Below, piece by piece: positions 1 through 6,169 of a DNA stretch of 25,573 bases. Source of the stretch: JAXHUH01 sp034211175 (lineage in GTDB: Bacteria; Actinomycetota; Acidimicrobiia; Acidimicrobiales; CAIXPF01); the NCBI GenBank assembly GCA_034211175.1, contig JAXHUH010000001.1, positions 1-25,573 of the forward strand, in the 5' to 3' direction. The notes below the pieces were generated by a model that saw only the letters and a list, made by a program, of their open reading frames with translations, was not told where the DNA came from and made no database searches. The number at the start of each line of letters is the position of its first letter. Within the stretch, counting starts at the first letter, position 1. The position numbers and the translations under genes were made by a program.

Positions 1-1222
1 GGCCGGCCAACCACCACCGGCGCCCGAACCACGCGAGCACCAGCCCGGCAGCGAGGGCCGCGGGGCCGACGAGGCCGGCGTAGTAGCTGCCGGCGACCAG
101 CGACTCGTCCCCGCCCGCGGCCTCGCGCACCATCGGCGCGACCGTGCCGGCGGTGACGACCACGGCGACGAACCCGGCGAGCGCCACCGACACCCACCGG
201 AACCGCGCGCGACCGGCGGCCAGCCCGCTGTCCGGTCCGGCCGTCCTCGATGTGTCGTCGGCGCCGTCAGCGGCCGGGTCGGCAGCGGTCGGGACGCCCG
301 CCCGGAACGCGGCGACGAGCGGCACGACCGTCGAGACCACGCCGAGGGCGAGGATCGCCCGGTTGATCGACGGGTCGCTGCTGAACGCGTGGACCGACGT
401 CACCGAGTAGGTCCGGGTCAGCACCGTGCCCCACACGACCGCGACGGCGGGGAGACCGAGCGCGAGCCGCTGGGCCACCATCGGTGTCCGCCGGGGCAGG
501 TGGAGGGCGGCGAGGCCGAGCGCCCACGCGACGAGGGCGACGTTCTCGACCGGGTCCCACCCCCAGTAGCCACCCCAGCCGAGCTCGGCGTACGCCCAGC
601 GGCCGCCGGTGGCCAGGCCGGCGGTGAGCAGGCCCAGCGCCACGGCCGTCGCCCGGCGGGTGACGTGGCGGTCGGGCACCCGATCGGTGGCGGCCAGCAG
701 CGTCGGCACCAACAGCCCCAGCATCCCGCCGTAGAGCAGGGGCGGGTGCCACAACATGGCCGGGTGCTCGAGGATCGGCTGCATCCCCGCCCCGGTGACC
801 GCCGGGATCTCGAGGCGGTCGAACGGGTCGAGCACGGTGAGCGCCACGAGGCCGCCGACCGCGGCCAGCACGCCGCCGACCCGGACGGCCGCCGGGCGCG
901 CCGGGGCCCGGGCCAGGTGGGCGGCGACCACTGCGGCGGCGCAGGTCAGCGTGGTCCACAGGAGGAACGAGCCCTCGGCGCCGGCCCACAGCCCGGCCAG
1001 ACGCAGCAGGACCGACGTGTCGGAGCGACTGTGGTCGACGACGTAGGTGACCGACCAGTCCCCCCGGACGAGCAGCACCGCCAGCGCGCCGTTGGCCACG
1101 ACACCGGCGCCGGTGGCGGCGAGCAGCAGCGCCCGGCCCACCCGACGCGCCGCCAACGCGACCGCGCCGCACGCGGCGACGACCACGGCGAGGAGGGCGA
1201 TCTCGCCCAGCAGGACCACCAT
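1..1222 (-). CDS. ccmF: CcmF-type cytochrome c haem lyase, N-terminal part (runs off the window)
   Basis: Integral membrane haem lyase of the CcsA/CcmF family (cytochrome c maturation System I), which attaches haem to apocytochrome c on the outer face of the membrane. The reading frame stays open to base 1, giving about 407 residues of a family usually 600-670 long, so the C-terminus lies outside the window. Visible family marks are the tryptophan-rich motif WGGYWGWDPVEN at residues 216-227, a conserved LWHPPLLY histidine (H159) before it, and SVHAFSSDP (H278) after it, together matching the WWD domain and its flanking haem-ligand histidines. Many hydrophobic segments are present. ATG at 1222 was chosen; an in-frame GTG at 1246 would add eight residues and is a real alternative. 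It is divergent from the nuclease gene. CcmF is certain at family level; that the complete protein works in System I is inferred. Confidence 0.88.
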   Translation of the reverse strand, partial: MVVLLGEIALLAVVVAACGAVALAARRVGRALLLAATGAGVVANGALAVLLVRGDWSVTYVVDHSRSDTSVLLRLAGLWAGAEGSFLLWTTLTCAAAVVAAHLARAPARPAAVRVGGVLAAVGGLVALTVLDPFDRLEIPAVTGAGMQPILEHPAMLWHPPLLYGGMLGLLVPTLLAATDRVPDRHVTRRATAVALGLLTAGLATGGRWAYAELGWGGYWGWDPVENVALVAWALGLAALHLPRRTPMVAQRLALGLPAVAVVWGTVLTRTYSVTSVHAFSSDPSINRAILALGVVSTVVPLVAAFRAGVPTAADPAADGADDTSRTAGPDSGLAAGRARFRWVSVALAGFVAVVVTAGTVAPMVREAAGGDESLVAGSYYAGLVGPAALAAGLVLAWFGRRWWLAG

Positions 1223-1302
1223 CTCACGGTAGACGTCCGAGCCCACCCGCCGGTTCCCCCGAATCGACCCACCCCCGGGCACGGCGTGTCGGGAGCGCGG
1301 GC

Positions 1303-1377
1303 TACGATGCCGGAGCCGGTTCGGCGTTCCGACTTCCCCTCTGGTCGCCAGCTCACCTCGGTGGAGCTCCCGGAGGT
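1303..1377 (+). promoter_or_regulatory. Putative promoter -10 and ribosome binding site for the nuclease gene
   Basis: TACGAT at 1303-1308 resembles an actinobacterial -10 element. GGAGGT at 1372-1377 lies six bases before a TTG codon at 1384. This strong Shine-Dalgarno match at ideal spacing is the reason for choosing the TTG start. No convincing -35 element is seen. Confidence 0.5.
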
Positions 1378-1383
1378 CCCCCT

Positions 1384-1905
1384 TTGCCCCGTCACCACGT
1401 CGCACCGATCCCGGTCCTCGGCCTCGCGCTCGCTCTCCTGGTCGCAGGATGTGGAGGGTCGGACGACGGCTCCGAACCCGGCACCGCCACCGTGACCGAG
1501 ATCATCGACGGCGACACGATCGTCGCGTCGATCGGCGGGACCACCGAGAACGTACGACTCGTCGGGATCGACACCCCGGAGACCCACCATCCCGAGATCG
1601 GTGCCGAGTGCTTCGGCGAGGAGGCGACCGACCGGATCGCCGAGCTGATCCCCGAGGGCTCCGAGGTCGTGCTCCTCCGTCCAACCGAGACCCGCGACGA
1701 CTACGGCCGGCTCCTCGCCTGGGTCGTGCGCCCCTCCGACGACCTGCTCGTCAACCTGTCACTGGTCGCCGACGGCTACGCCGACATCCTGATCATCCAG
1801 GACGACCTCACGTTCGAGGACGACCTCCGCTCGGCCGCCACCGCGGCCCGCGCTGCCGACCTCGGCCTGTGGGGCGCGTGTGGCGGTCCCGACGAACCCG
1901 CCTGA
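1384..1905 (+). CDS. Staphylococcal nuclease-like (thermonuclease family) lipoprotein
   Basis: Predicted calcium-dependent phosphodiesterase of the SNase fold, anchored outside the cell as a lipoprotein. Residues 1-23 form a signal peptide ending in the lipobox LVAGC (C23), followed by a short Gly/Ser/Asp linker. The SNase core runs from about residue 36 to 168. It carries IDGDTI (D42, D44), RLVGIDTPE (R58, D63, E66) and DDYGRLLAW (R109), which line up with the catalytic Arg35, Asp40, Glu43 and Arg87 and the metal-binding Asp21 of staphylococcal nuclease. All key residues are kept, so it is probably active on nucleic acid. The start is a TTG supported by a strong ribosome binding site. The neighbours do not indicate a shared pathway; a role in scavenging extracellular DNA is inference. 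Confidence 0.88.
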   Translation: MPRHHVAPIPVLGLALALLVAGCGGSDDGSEPGTATVTEIIDGDTIVASIGGTTENVRLVGIDTPETHHPEIGAECFGEEATDRIAELIPEGSEVVLLRPTETRDDYGRLLAWVVRPSDDLLVNLSLVADGYADILIIQDDLTFEDDLRSAATAARAADLGLWGACGGPDEPA

Positions 1906-1947
1906 GTGGCGATCGGGCGCGTGACTCCCCGGGCCCACGAGCCGCAC

Positions 1948-1953
1948 TAGCGT
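1948..1953 (+). promoter_or_regulatory. Putative -10 element of a leaderless transcript
   Basis: TAGCGT ends seven bases before the GTG start at 1961, with no Shine-Dalgarno sequence between. This spacing puts the transcription start at or next to the start codon. The same hexamer precedes the GTG of the methyltransferase at 6170. Confidence 0.4.
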
Positions 1954-1960
1954 CGCGGGC

Positions 1961-2785
1961 GTGTCGAGCCTCCTCGAACGTCTCGGGCACGGTCCCGATG
2001 CCCGGGTGGTGGTGCTGTGCTGTGACGGGCTCGGCGCCAGCCACGCCGCCAACGTCGGCGTCTACACCGCGCTCCGGCTCGGCTGGGCGACCACGGCCAG
2101 CCTGATGGTCCCGAGCCCGTGGGCCCGCGACGCGGCCGCCCGCCGGGTGGCCGACGACATCGGCGTGATGATCACGATGAACGCGCCCCACGACCGCCTC
2201 CGGTGGGGCCCGATCACCCAGGCGCCGACCCTGCTCGACGGCGACGGCGGGTTCCCCCGCACCGTGGCCGACCTGTGGGAGCACGCGGACGTCGACGAGG
2301 TCGCCCGCGAGTGCCGGGCCCAGGTCGAGCGGGCGAAGCTGTGGGGTGTTCCCGCTACCCACCTCGGCAGCATGCTCGGAGCGCTCACCATGCGGCCCGA
2401 GTTCTTCGACGTGCTGCTGGAGCTGGCCGCCGAGCTGCGCCTCCCGTTGCGGCTGCCGCCGCCGTTCCGGGAGAAGACGCTCCAGTTCCCTCTGCGGCGA
2501 CTGTGTGACGAGGCCGGCGTCCTCCACGTCGATCACGTCGTCGACGTCCCCGGCGGCGACCGCGCCGCGCTGCTCACCGCCGTCGCCGGCCTGGCCCCGG
2601 GCGTGAGCGAGCTGCGCATCGCACCGGCGCTCGACACCCCCGAGCTACGGGCCTACGACACCGACTGGCGCCGTCGGGTCGACGACCTCGCCTACGTCAC
2701 CGACGACGCCGAGATCCGCGACGCGTTCTCGTCGATCACGCTGATCGGCTACGACACCCTCCGCGACGCCCAACGCGACGGCTGA
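1961..2785 (+). CDS. YdjC/ChbG-fold carbohydrate deacetylase homologue lacking the metal site
   Basis: 274 residues across the YdjC/ChbG family, whose active members remove acetyl groups from amino sugars using a metal held by Asp-His-His. The family framework is clear: an N-terminal beta strand then CCDGLGASHAANVG (residues 20-33), TTASLMVPSPWARDAA (44-59), a WGPIT segment (82-86), RTVADLWEHADVDEVAREC (100-118), and THLGSMLG (133-140) followed by PEFFDVLLELAAEL. The metal ligands are replaced. The usual ADDFG becomes CDGLG (second Asp to Gly23), the usual GVHLTLN becomes GVMITMN (His to Met70), and the usual HLDSHMG becomes HLGSMLG (Asp to Gly136, His to Met138). Asp22, the usual base, remains. 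It therefore looks like a pseudoenzyme or one with changed chemistry. GTG start, apparently leaderless. Family call is firm; loss of activity is inferred from residues. Confidence 0.8.
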   Translation: MSSLLERLGHGPDARVVVLCCDGLGASHAANVGVYTALRLGWATTASLMVPSPWARDAAARRVADDIGVMITMNAPHDRLRWGPITQAPTLLDGDGGFPRTVADLWEHADVDEVARECRAQVERAKLWGVPATHLGSMLGALTMRPEFFDVLLELAAELRLPLRLPPPFREKTLQFPLRRLCDEAGVLHVDHVVDVPGGDRAALLTAVAGLAPGVSELRIAPALDTPELRAYDTDWRRRVDDLAYVTDDAEIRDAFSSITLIGYDTLRDAQRDG

Positions 2786-2804
2786 GCCTGATCGAGCAGC
2801 GCCG

Positions 2805-2859
2805 CCGGGCCACGGCGCCGGCACGTGCGCCTCACCGGAGAAATCCTGCCGTGGCCCGG
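2805..2859. terminator. Perfect 12-bp inverted repeat between the YdjC-fold gene and thrS leader
   Basis: CCGGGCCACGGC at 2805-2816 is the exact reverse complement of 2848-2859, with a 31-base loop. It lies just after the YdjC-fold stop and ends 12 bases before the likely -10 of the thrS leader. No run of T follows, so factor-independent termination is uncertain. It may instead insulate the thrS promoter. Confidence 0.4.
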
Positions 2860-2871
2860 GCTCAGTGGCGG

Positions 2872-2882
2872 TACGGTGGGAG
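2872..2882 (+). promoter_or_regulatory. Putative -10 (TACGGT) and Shine-Dalgarno (GGGAG) of the thrS leader
   Basis: TACGGT at 2872-2877 resembles other -10 elements in this window. GGGAG at 2878-2882 is ten bases before the ATG of the leader peptide at 2893. If TACGGT is the true -10, the transcript starts near 2883 and would not contain the GGGAG, so either the promoter or the SD reading may be wrong. Confidence 0.3.
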
Positions 2883-2892
2883 TGTGATCTGC

Positions 2893-2943
2893 ATGCTGCT
2901 CTCCGTGACGACGACGCCGGTTCCGCCCGGCGCCGACGCGTAG
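2893..2943 (+). CDS. Threonine-rich leader peptide of thrS
   Basis: A 16-codon ORF, MLLSVTTTPVPPGADA, ends at TAG 2941-2943, 99 bases before the thrS start. It has three consecutive ACG threonine codons at 2908-2916. Leader peptides rich in the codon of the cognate amino acid are the classic mark of ribosome-mediated attenuation (trp, his and thr operons of enteric bacteria). Here the codon matches the specificity of the downstream tRNA synthetase. An in-frame GTG at 2884 would extend it by three residues. The codons sit right at the first of a set of alternative RNA stems described in the next entry. The peptide itself probably has no function; translation would be the sensor. The role is inferred from codon content, position and foldings. 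Confidence 0.6.
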   Translation: MLLSVTTTPVPPGADA

Positions 2944-3036
2944 CAGCACGCGACACCGCCCCGGGCCCGAGGCCCGGCGGCGTGATCTGAGCGTCTCCTC
3001 CACCGGGTGTCGGGCCTGTCGACCCGAACCGAGGAG
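2915..3036 (+). promoter_or_regulatory. Predicted attenuator: alternative stems and sequestered thrS ribosome binding site
   Basis: Stem 1:2 pairs CGCCGG 2915-2920 with CCGGCG 2927-2932. Stem 3:4 pairs 2957-2967 with 2971-2982 (seven core pairs CCGGGCC/GGCCCGG plus four after a bulged C2978). The competing stem 2:3 pairs GCCCGG 2925-2930 with CCGGGC 2961-2966, so it excludes both others. A ribosome stalled on the Thr codons would cover strand 1 and favour 2:3. A ribosome at the TAG would cover strand 2 and favour 3:4. Further down, CTCCTC 2995-3000 pairs with GAGGAG 3031-3036, the Shine-Dalgarno of thrS, with extra pairs inside (3010-3014 with 3023-3027). No U-run follows stem 3:4, so control may act through a non-canonical terminator or through translation. 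All pairings were found by eye. Confidence 0.5.
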
Positions 3037-3042
3037 CCTCCG

Positions 3043-4338
3043 ATGTCGTCAGCCCACCCCTCCCCCGACCTCGCGTCCCCGCCCGGCGACGACCCGCGTC
3101 CTGAGACCGACAACCCGGTCCCCGACCACCGCAGGATCGGCCGGGACCTCGGGGTCTTCGCCTCCGACGACCGGTGCGGCTCCGGCCTGCCGCTGTGGCT
3201 GCCCGCCGGTTCGGTGATCCGCTCGGAGATCGAGCGCTTCGTCGTCGACCTCGAGCGGGCCCACGGCTACCAGCACGTGTACACCCCGCACCTCGCCAAG
3301 CGGGAGCTGTACGAGCGCTCCGGCCACTGGGCCCACTACCGCGACGACATGTACCCGGCGATGGCGGTTGGTTCCGAGGAGGCCGTGTTGCGGCCCATGA
3401 ACTGCCCGCACCACATCCTCGTGTTCGAGGCTGAGCGGCCGTCCGCCCGGGAGCTGCCGTGGCGGGTCGCCGAGCTCGGCACCATGTTCCGCTTCGAGCG
3501 CTCCGGCGTGGTCAGTGGCCTGTCCCGGGTCCGCCAGATGACCCTCAACGACGGCCACGTGTTCTGCCTGCCCGACCAGATCGACACCGAGATCGCGTCG
3601 ATCCTGTCGATGGTGGCCGAGGCGTACCGGGCGCTCGGCCTGCCGGCGCCCCGCCATCGCCTGTCGTTGCGGGGCGAGGGAGCGAAGTACGTGGCCGACG
3701 ACGACCTGTGGGCCCGCGCCGAGTCGGTCCTGCGGTCGGTGCTCGACGGGCTCGGCGTGCCCTACGACGAGGCGCCGGACGAGGCCGCGTTCTACGGCCC
3801 GAAGATCGACCTGCAGGTCAGCGATCCGCAGGGTCGGGAGGAGACCCTCTCGACCGTGCAGGTCGACTTCCTGCTCCCGGAGCGCTTCGGCCTCGTCGCC
3901 CGGGCGCCGTCGGGTGACGTCCGGCCGGTGATGATCCACCGCAGCATCGTGTCGACCATGGAGCGGATGGTGGCCCACCTGCTCGAGGTCCACGGTGGGG
4001 CGCTGCCGGTCTGGCTCGCACCGGCCCAGGTCCGGGTCCTGCCGGTGGTCGACGACGCCGCCGACCACGCCGACCGGGTCCTGGCCGCGCTGCGCGGCAA
4101 GGGCGTACGAGCGCGGCTCGACGACCGCGACGCCACCCTCGGCGCCCGGATCCGTGCGGCCCAGCAGGACAAGGTGCCCTACGTGGCCGTCGTCGGCCGC
4201 AACGAGGCGAGCGACGACACCGTGGCGGTCCGTCTCCGGGACGGCCGACGCCTCGACCCGATGCCACCGGAGCGCTTCGCCGATCTGGTGGCCGGCGTCG
4301 CCGCCAACCGGGGCGCCGACCTCGGACCGGCCACCTGA
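3043..4338 (+). CDS. thrS: Threonyl-tRNA synthetase, short form without TGS and editing domains
   Basis: Class II synthetase that charges tRNA-Thr with threonine in the cytoplasm. It has 431 residues against roughly 640-680 for usual bacterial ThrRS: the N-terminal TGS and editing (N2) domains are absent and replaced by about 40 polar, Pro/Asp-rich residues. The catalytic core keeps the three zinc ligands that select threonine: C121 in RPMNCPHH, H172 in NDGHVFC and H299 in VMIHRS. Motif 2 is the FRFER...GLSRVRQM stretch (149-166), and motif 3 lies around the ERM after H299. The anticodon-binding domain spans about 318-425. ATG 3043 is chosen because GAGGAG sits six bases upstream; a GTG at 3007 is less likely. 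A threonine-codon leader lies upstream. Without the editing domain it cannot clear Ser-tRNA-Thr itself. Whether a full-length ThrRS exists elsewhere in the genome cannot be seen. Confidence 0.92.
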   Translation: MSSAHPSPDLASPPGDDPRPETDNPVPDHRRIGRDLGVFASDDRCGSGLPLWLPAGSVIRSEIERFVVDLERAHGYQHVYTPHLAKRELYERSGHWAHYRDDMYPAMAVGSEEAVLRPMNCPHHILVFEAERPSARELPWRVAELGTMFRFERSGVVSGLSRVRQMTLNDGHVFCLPDQIDTEIASILSMVAEAYRALGLPAPRHRLSLRGEGAKYVADDDLWARAESVLRSVLDGLGVPYDEAPDEAAFYGPKIDLQVSDPQGREETLSTVQVDFLLPERFGLVARAPSGDVRPVMIHRSIVSTMERMVAHLLEVHGGALPVWLAPAQVRVLPVVDDAADHADRVLAALRGKGVRARLDDRDATLGARIRAAQQDKVPYVAVVGRNEASDDTVAVRLRDGRRLDPMPPERFADLVAGVAANRGADLGPAT

Positions 4339-4354
4339 GGCGGGCAACGGCCGC

Positions 4355-4399
4355 GTCACTCACGATCCAGTCACTCACAACCAACTCATTCACAAGCAA
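4355..4399. repeat. Three degenerate 15-bp tandem units
   Basis: GTCACTCACGATCCA, GTCACTCACAACCAA and CTCATTCACAAGCAA follow each other without gaps just after the thrS stop. The stretch is visibly less GC-rich than its surroundings. It also contains the stop codon of the minus-strand remnant that follows. Confidence 0.5.
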
Positions 4400-4620
4400 C
4401 GACAGTGGGCGCCGGAACGTAGGCCCGGGTGGGACCGCCGTCGACGGGCGGGAACAGGCGGGCCAGGCCACAGTGGGTGAAGACATCGCGGGCGAGGCGC
4501 GTCTCGCCCACGGCCGGTGCGCCGTCCGCACCGAGGGCCGGCAGCGCCCCGTCGTCGACGGGGTCGGTGAGCTCGCGGGCCGCGACCCGGGTGACCCCGC
4601 TGACCGCGCCGGGCGGCGGG
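4386..4620 (-). pseudogene. Unrecognised minus-strand coding remnant without a usable start
   Basis: A minus-strand frame ending in TGA at 4386-4388 has near-total G/C at third positions and ordinary amino-acid composition for about 75 codons (for example RVAARELTDPVDDGALPALG and ARDVFTHCGLARLFPPVDGG). The competing frames are Arg/Pro-rich, as shadows usually are. No ATG or TTG lies in frame; the only GTG, at 4511, would give 41 residues and has no ribosome binding site. The frame stays open upstream into the end of the ArsR gene. The simplest reading is the 3' part of a gene that lost its beginning. The rest of the 4339-4671 gap holds nothing else I can identify. I do not recognise the protein. 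Confidence 0.35.
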
Positions 4621-4671
4621 TCGTGTGGGGGTTGTCGTCGGCCGACGCGAACCCCTACCCCGGACGTGGCC

Positions 4672-5052
4672 TCACCCGGGAGGCTCGTCGGGCATCTCGG
4701 CGACGTCCTCGGCTGCGTCCGCCGCGAGGCGGCGCTCCCGCTTGCCCCGGGCGACCTCGGTGGCGAGGGCGTCGAGGTGGGGCTCCCAGAACCGGCGGAA
4801 CCGGCCGAGCCACACGTCGACCTCCCGGAGCGGGGTCGAGTCGACCGAGTAGATCCGCCGGGTGCCCTCGGGCCGCACGGTGGCGAACCCGCTGTCGCGC
4901 AGCACGCGCAGGTGCTGGGACACCGCCGGTTGGGAGATCCCGAACTCGTCGGTGACGACCTCGACGATGGCGCCCGACGCCCGCTCGCCCTCCGCGAGGA
5001 GCTCGAGGATGCGCCGGCGGACCGGGTCGCCGAGAACGTCGAACGCCTCCAT
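4672..5052 (-). CDS. ArsR-family winged-helix transcriptional regulator
   Basis: A 126-residue DNA-binding repressor. It opens with the typical MEAFDVLGDPVRRRILELLA of the ArsR family, followed by the helix-turn-helix region with ISQPAVSQHLRVLRDSG (about residues 39-55) and a beta wing containing GTRRIYSVD. No CxC metal-binding motif is visible, so it belongs to the non-metal group often paired with SRPBCC (AHSA1) proteins. The ATG overlaps the stop of the upstream AHSA1 gene (TGATG), so the two are translationally coupled. It probably represses its own operon by binding the AT-rich palindrome at 5791-5814. The C-terminal tail of about 25 residues is charged and likely disordered. Ligand unknown. 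Confidence 0.88.
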   Translation of the reverse strand: MEAFDVLGDPVRRRILELLAEGERASGAIVEVVTDEFGISQPAVSQHLRVLRDSGFATVRPEGTRRIYSVDSTPLREVDVWLGRFRRFWEPHLDALATEVARGKRERRLAADAAEDVAEMPDEPPG

Positions 5053-5711
5053 CAGCGCGCCGCGCCGCCCTCGGCGCCGGCGTCACCGGTGAAGAACGCC
5101 CTCGTGCGCTCCGCCGCAGCCAGGGCGGCCGCCTCGTCGGTGCCATCGGCGATCGACGCCCGGCCCCAGCCCTCGCTGCTGCGGCGCACGTACTCGCGGC
5201 CCTGCTCCGACATCGTCCAGGCCTCCGCCTCGGCGTGATCGACCTCGGCTCCCGTCGCCAGGTGCTCGCCGAGGCCCATCATCGCCAGGTCCCAGCCGAC
5301 GCCGGTGGCGCCGGGACCGAACTGGTCCCAGAACTCCGGGGGGACGTGGGCGACGTGCTCGAGCACGAGCTCGGTCCGCTCCGCTCCGATCGAGGCGAGC
5401 CGGACCTCGACCCAGCTGACCTCCCCACCGAACTCCCAGGTCACGCCGAGCACGGCCGGCGGCTCACACCGGATGACCTCGCCGCCGGCATTGCCCTCCA
5501 GCTGGTAGCGGCCGCCGAGCTCCAGGTTCCCCGAGACCGGCATGAACCAGCGGGGGATGCGCTCGGCGCTGGTGAGCGCGTCCCACAGGTCCTCGATCGA
5601 CGTGTCATAGGTGCGGGTGGCGACGATGACCCGGGCGGTCTTGCCGTCCTTCTCCCGACGGGAGACCTCGCGGGTCACGGCTCCGATGCGGCTGGCGACG
5701 TCGACGTCCAT
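5052..5711 (-). CDS. SRPBCC / AHSA1 domain protein
   Basis: A START-like hydrophobic-cavity protein of the AHSA1 group (219 residues from the chosen start). The domain begins at about residue 26 with ARVIVATRTYDTSIEDLWDA, followed by SAERIPRWFMPVSGNLELGG and later GATGVGWDLAMMGLGEHL, all typical of AHSA1 proteins. ATG 5711 is preferred to an upstream in-frame ATG at 5774 because GAGGAG lies six bases before it. It is the first gene of a two-gene operon with the ArsR regulator, to which its stop codon is fused. In many genomes such pairs have the regulator first; here it is second. Biochemical function is generally unknown for this group; small-molecule binding is a family inference. Confidence 0.82.
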   Translation of the reverse strand: MDVDVASRIGAVTREVSRREKDGKTARVIVATRTYDTSIEDLWDALTSAERIPRWFMPVSGNLELGGRYQLEGNAGGEVIRCEPPAVLGVTWEFGGEVSWVEVRLASIGAERTELVLEHVAHVPPEFWDQFGPGATGVGWDLAMMGLGEHLATGAEVDHAEAEAWTMSEQGREYVRRSSEGWGRASIADGTDEAAALAAAERTRAFFTGDAGAEGGAAR

Positions 5712-5790
5712 GTCGGGCTCCTCGGTTGCGGCCGGCGACCGGGCGATCCCGGTCTCCTTCGGCGGCATGGGCAAGAATGTCAGCTCTCGT

Positions 5791-5814
5791 CTATATATGT
5801 CAACACTTATATAG
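5791..5814. promoter_or_regulatory. AT-rich palindrome, probable ArsR operator
   Basis: Arms CTATATATGT (5791-5800) and ACTTATATAG (5805-5814) are inverted repeats with one mismatched pair, around CAAC. This is the most AT-rich spot for kilobases and lies 80 bases upstream of the AHSA1-ArsR operon. Size and symmetry fit an ArsR-family site; the AT-rich arms could also be promoter elements. Confidence 0.6.
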
Positions 5815-5940
5815 GCGGCCGTTGATCCTGCGGGCGGGGCCGGAAATCGATGAGCCCGGGAGAGCGCCGAGGTCTACAACCACGGGAGATGGCTACGGGG
5901 ATCCGACCCGAGCGCCGAGGACCCGGACGAGGAGCAGCAC

Positions 5941-6117
5941 ATGATGACGACCCACCGCGACCACCACCCCGCCGCGAACGCCGCCCCGGCGAGCCCAACC
6001 GGCGACACCGGCACCGGCGCGCCCGCGACCGCCACGCCGGGCGACGGCCGACCACCCGACGGCACCACGCGCCGTGGCTCGATCTTCGAGGTGATGTTCG
6101 CCCTCCACCGCCCCTGA
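5941..6117 (+). CDS. 58-residue small protein, unknown function
   Basis: A short ORF starting ATGATG, with GAGGAG at 5929-5934 exactly six bases upstream, among the best ribosome binding sites in the window. Third codon positions are almost all G or C, supporting real coding. The first 40 residues are low complexity (His, Ala, Pro, Thr, Gly: MMTTHRDHHPAANAAPASPT and so on) and look disordered. The end is different: TTRRGSIFEVMFALHRP, with a dibasic RR followed by a short hydrophobic tail. That shape, a polar leader plus a short distinct tail, is compatible with a peptide precursor, a small regulatory protein or an interaction tag, but nothing identifies it. It lies 52 bases before a methyltransferase on the same strand that has its own putative promoter. 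I know no family match. Confidence 0.6.
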   Translation: MMTTHRDHHPAANAAPASPTGDTGTGAPATATPGDGRPPDGTTRRGSIFEVMFALHRP

Positions 6118-6157
6118 ACCGACCGTCGCCGATCGCGCCGCAACGGGCATGCGCCGA

Positions 6158-6163
6158 TAGCGT
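6158..6163 (+). promoter_or_regulatory. Putative -10 element of a leaderless transcript
   Basis: TAGCGT ends six bases before the GTG at 6170, and no Shine-Dalgarno is present. The arrangement matches that at 1948-1961. Confidence 0.4.
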
Positions 6164-6169
6164 CGCACG

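Noticed and set aside
2786..3042. T-box riboswitch upstream of thrS
   Set aside because: No T-box consensus or tRNA-pairing stem was found; the Thr leader peptide explains the region better.
5815..5940. Possible riboswitch before the small ORF (repeats of GAGCGCCGAGG and GGGAGA)
   Set aside because: Repeats exist but I could not build a consistent fold matching a known class; nothing beyond simple repeats is supported.
5941..6117. Resemblance of the small ORF tail (FEVMFALHR) to the PqqA core (FEVTMY)
   Set aside because: PqqA needs a Glu and a Tyr to be crosslinked; there is no Tyr here, and no PqqD/PqqE-like gene nearby.
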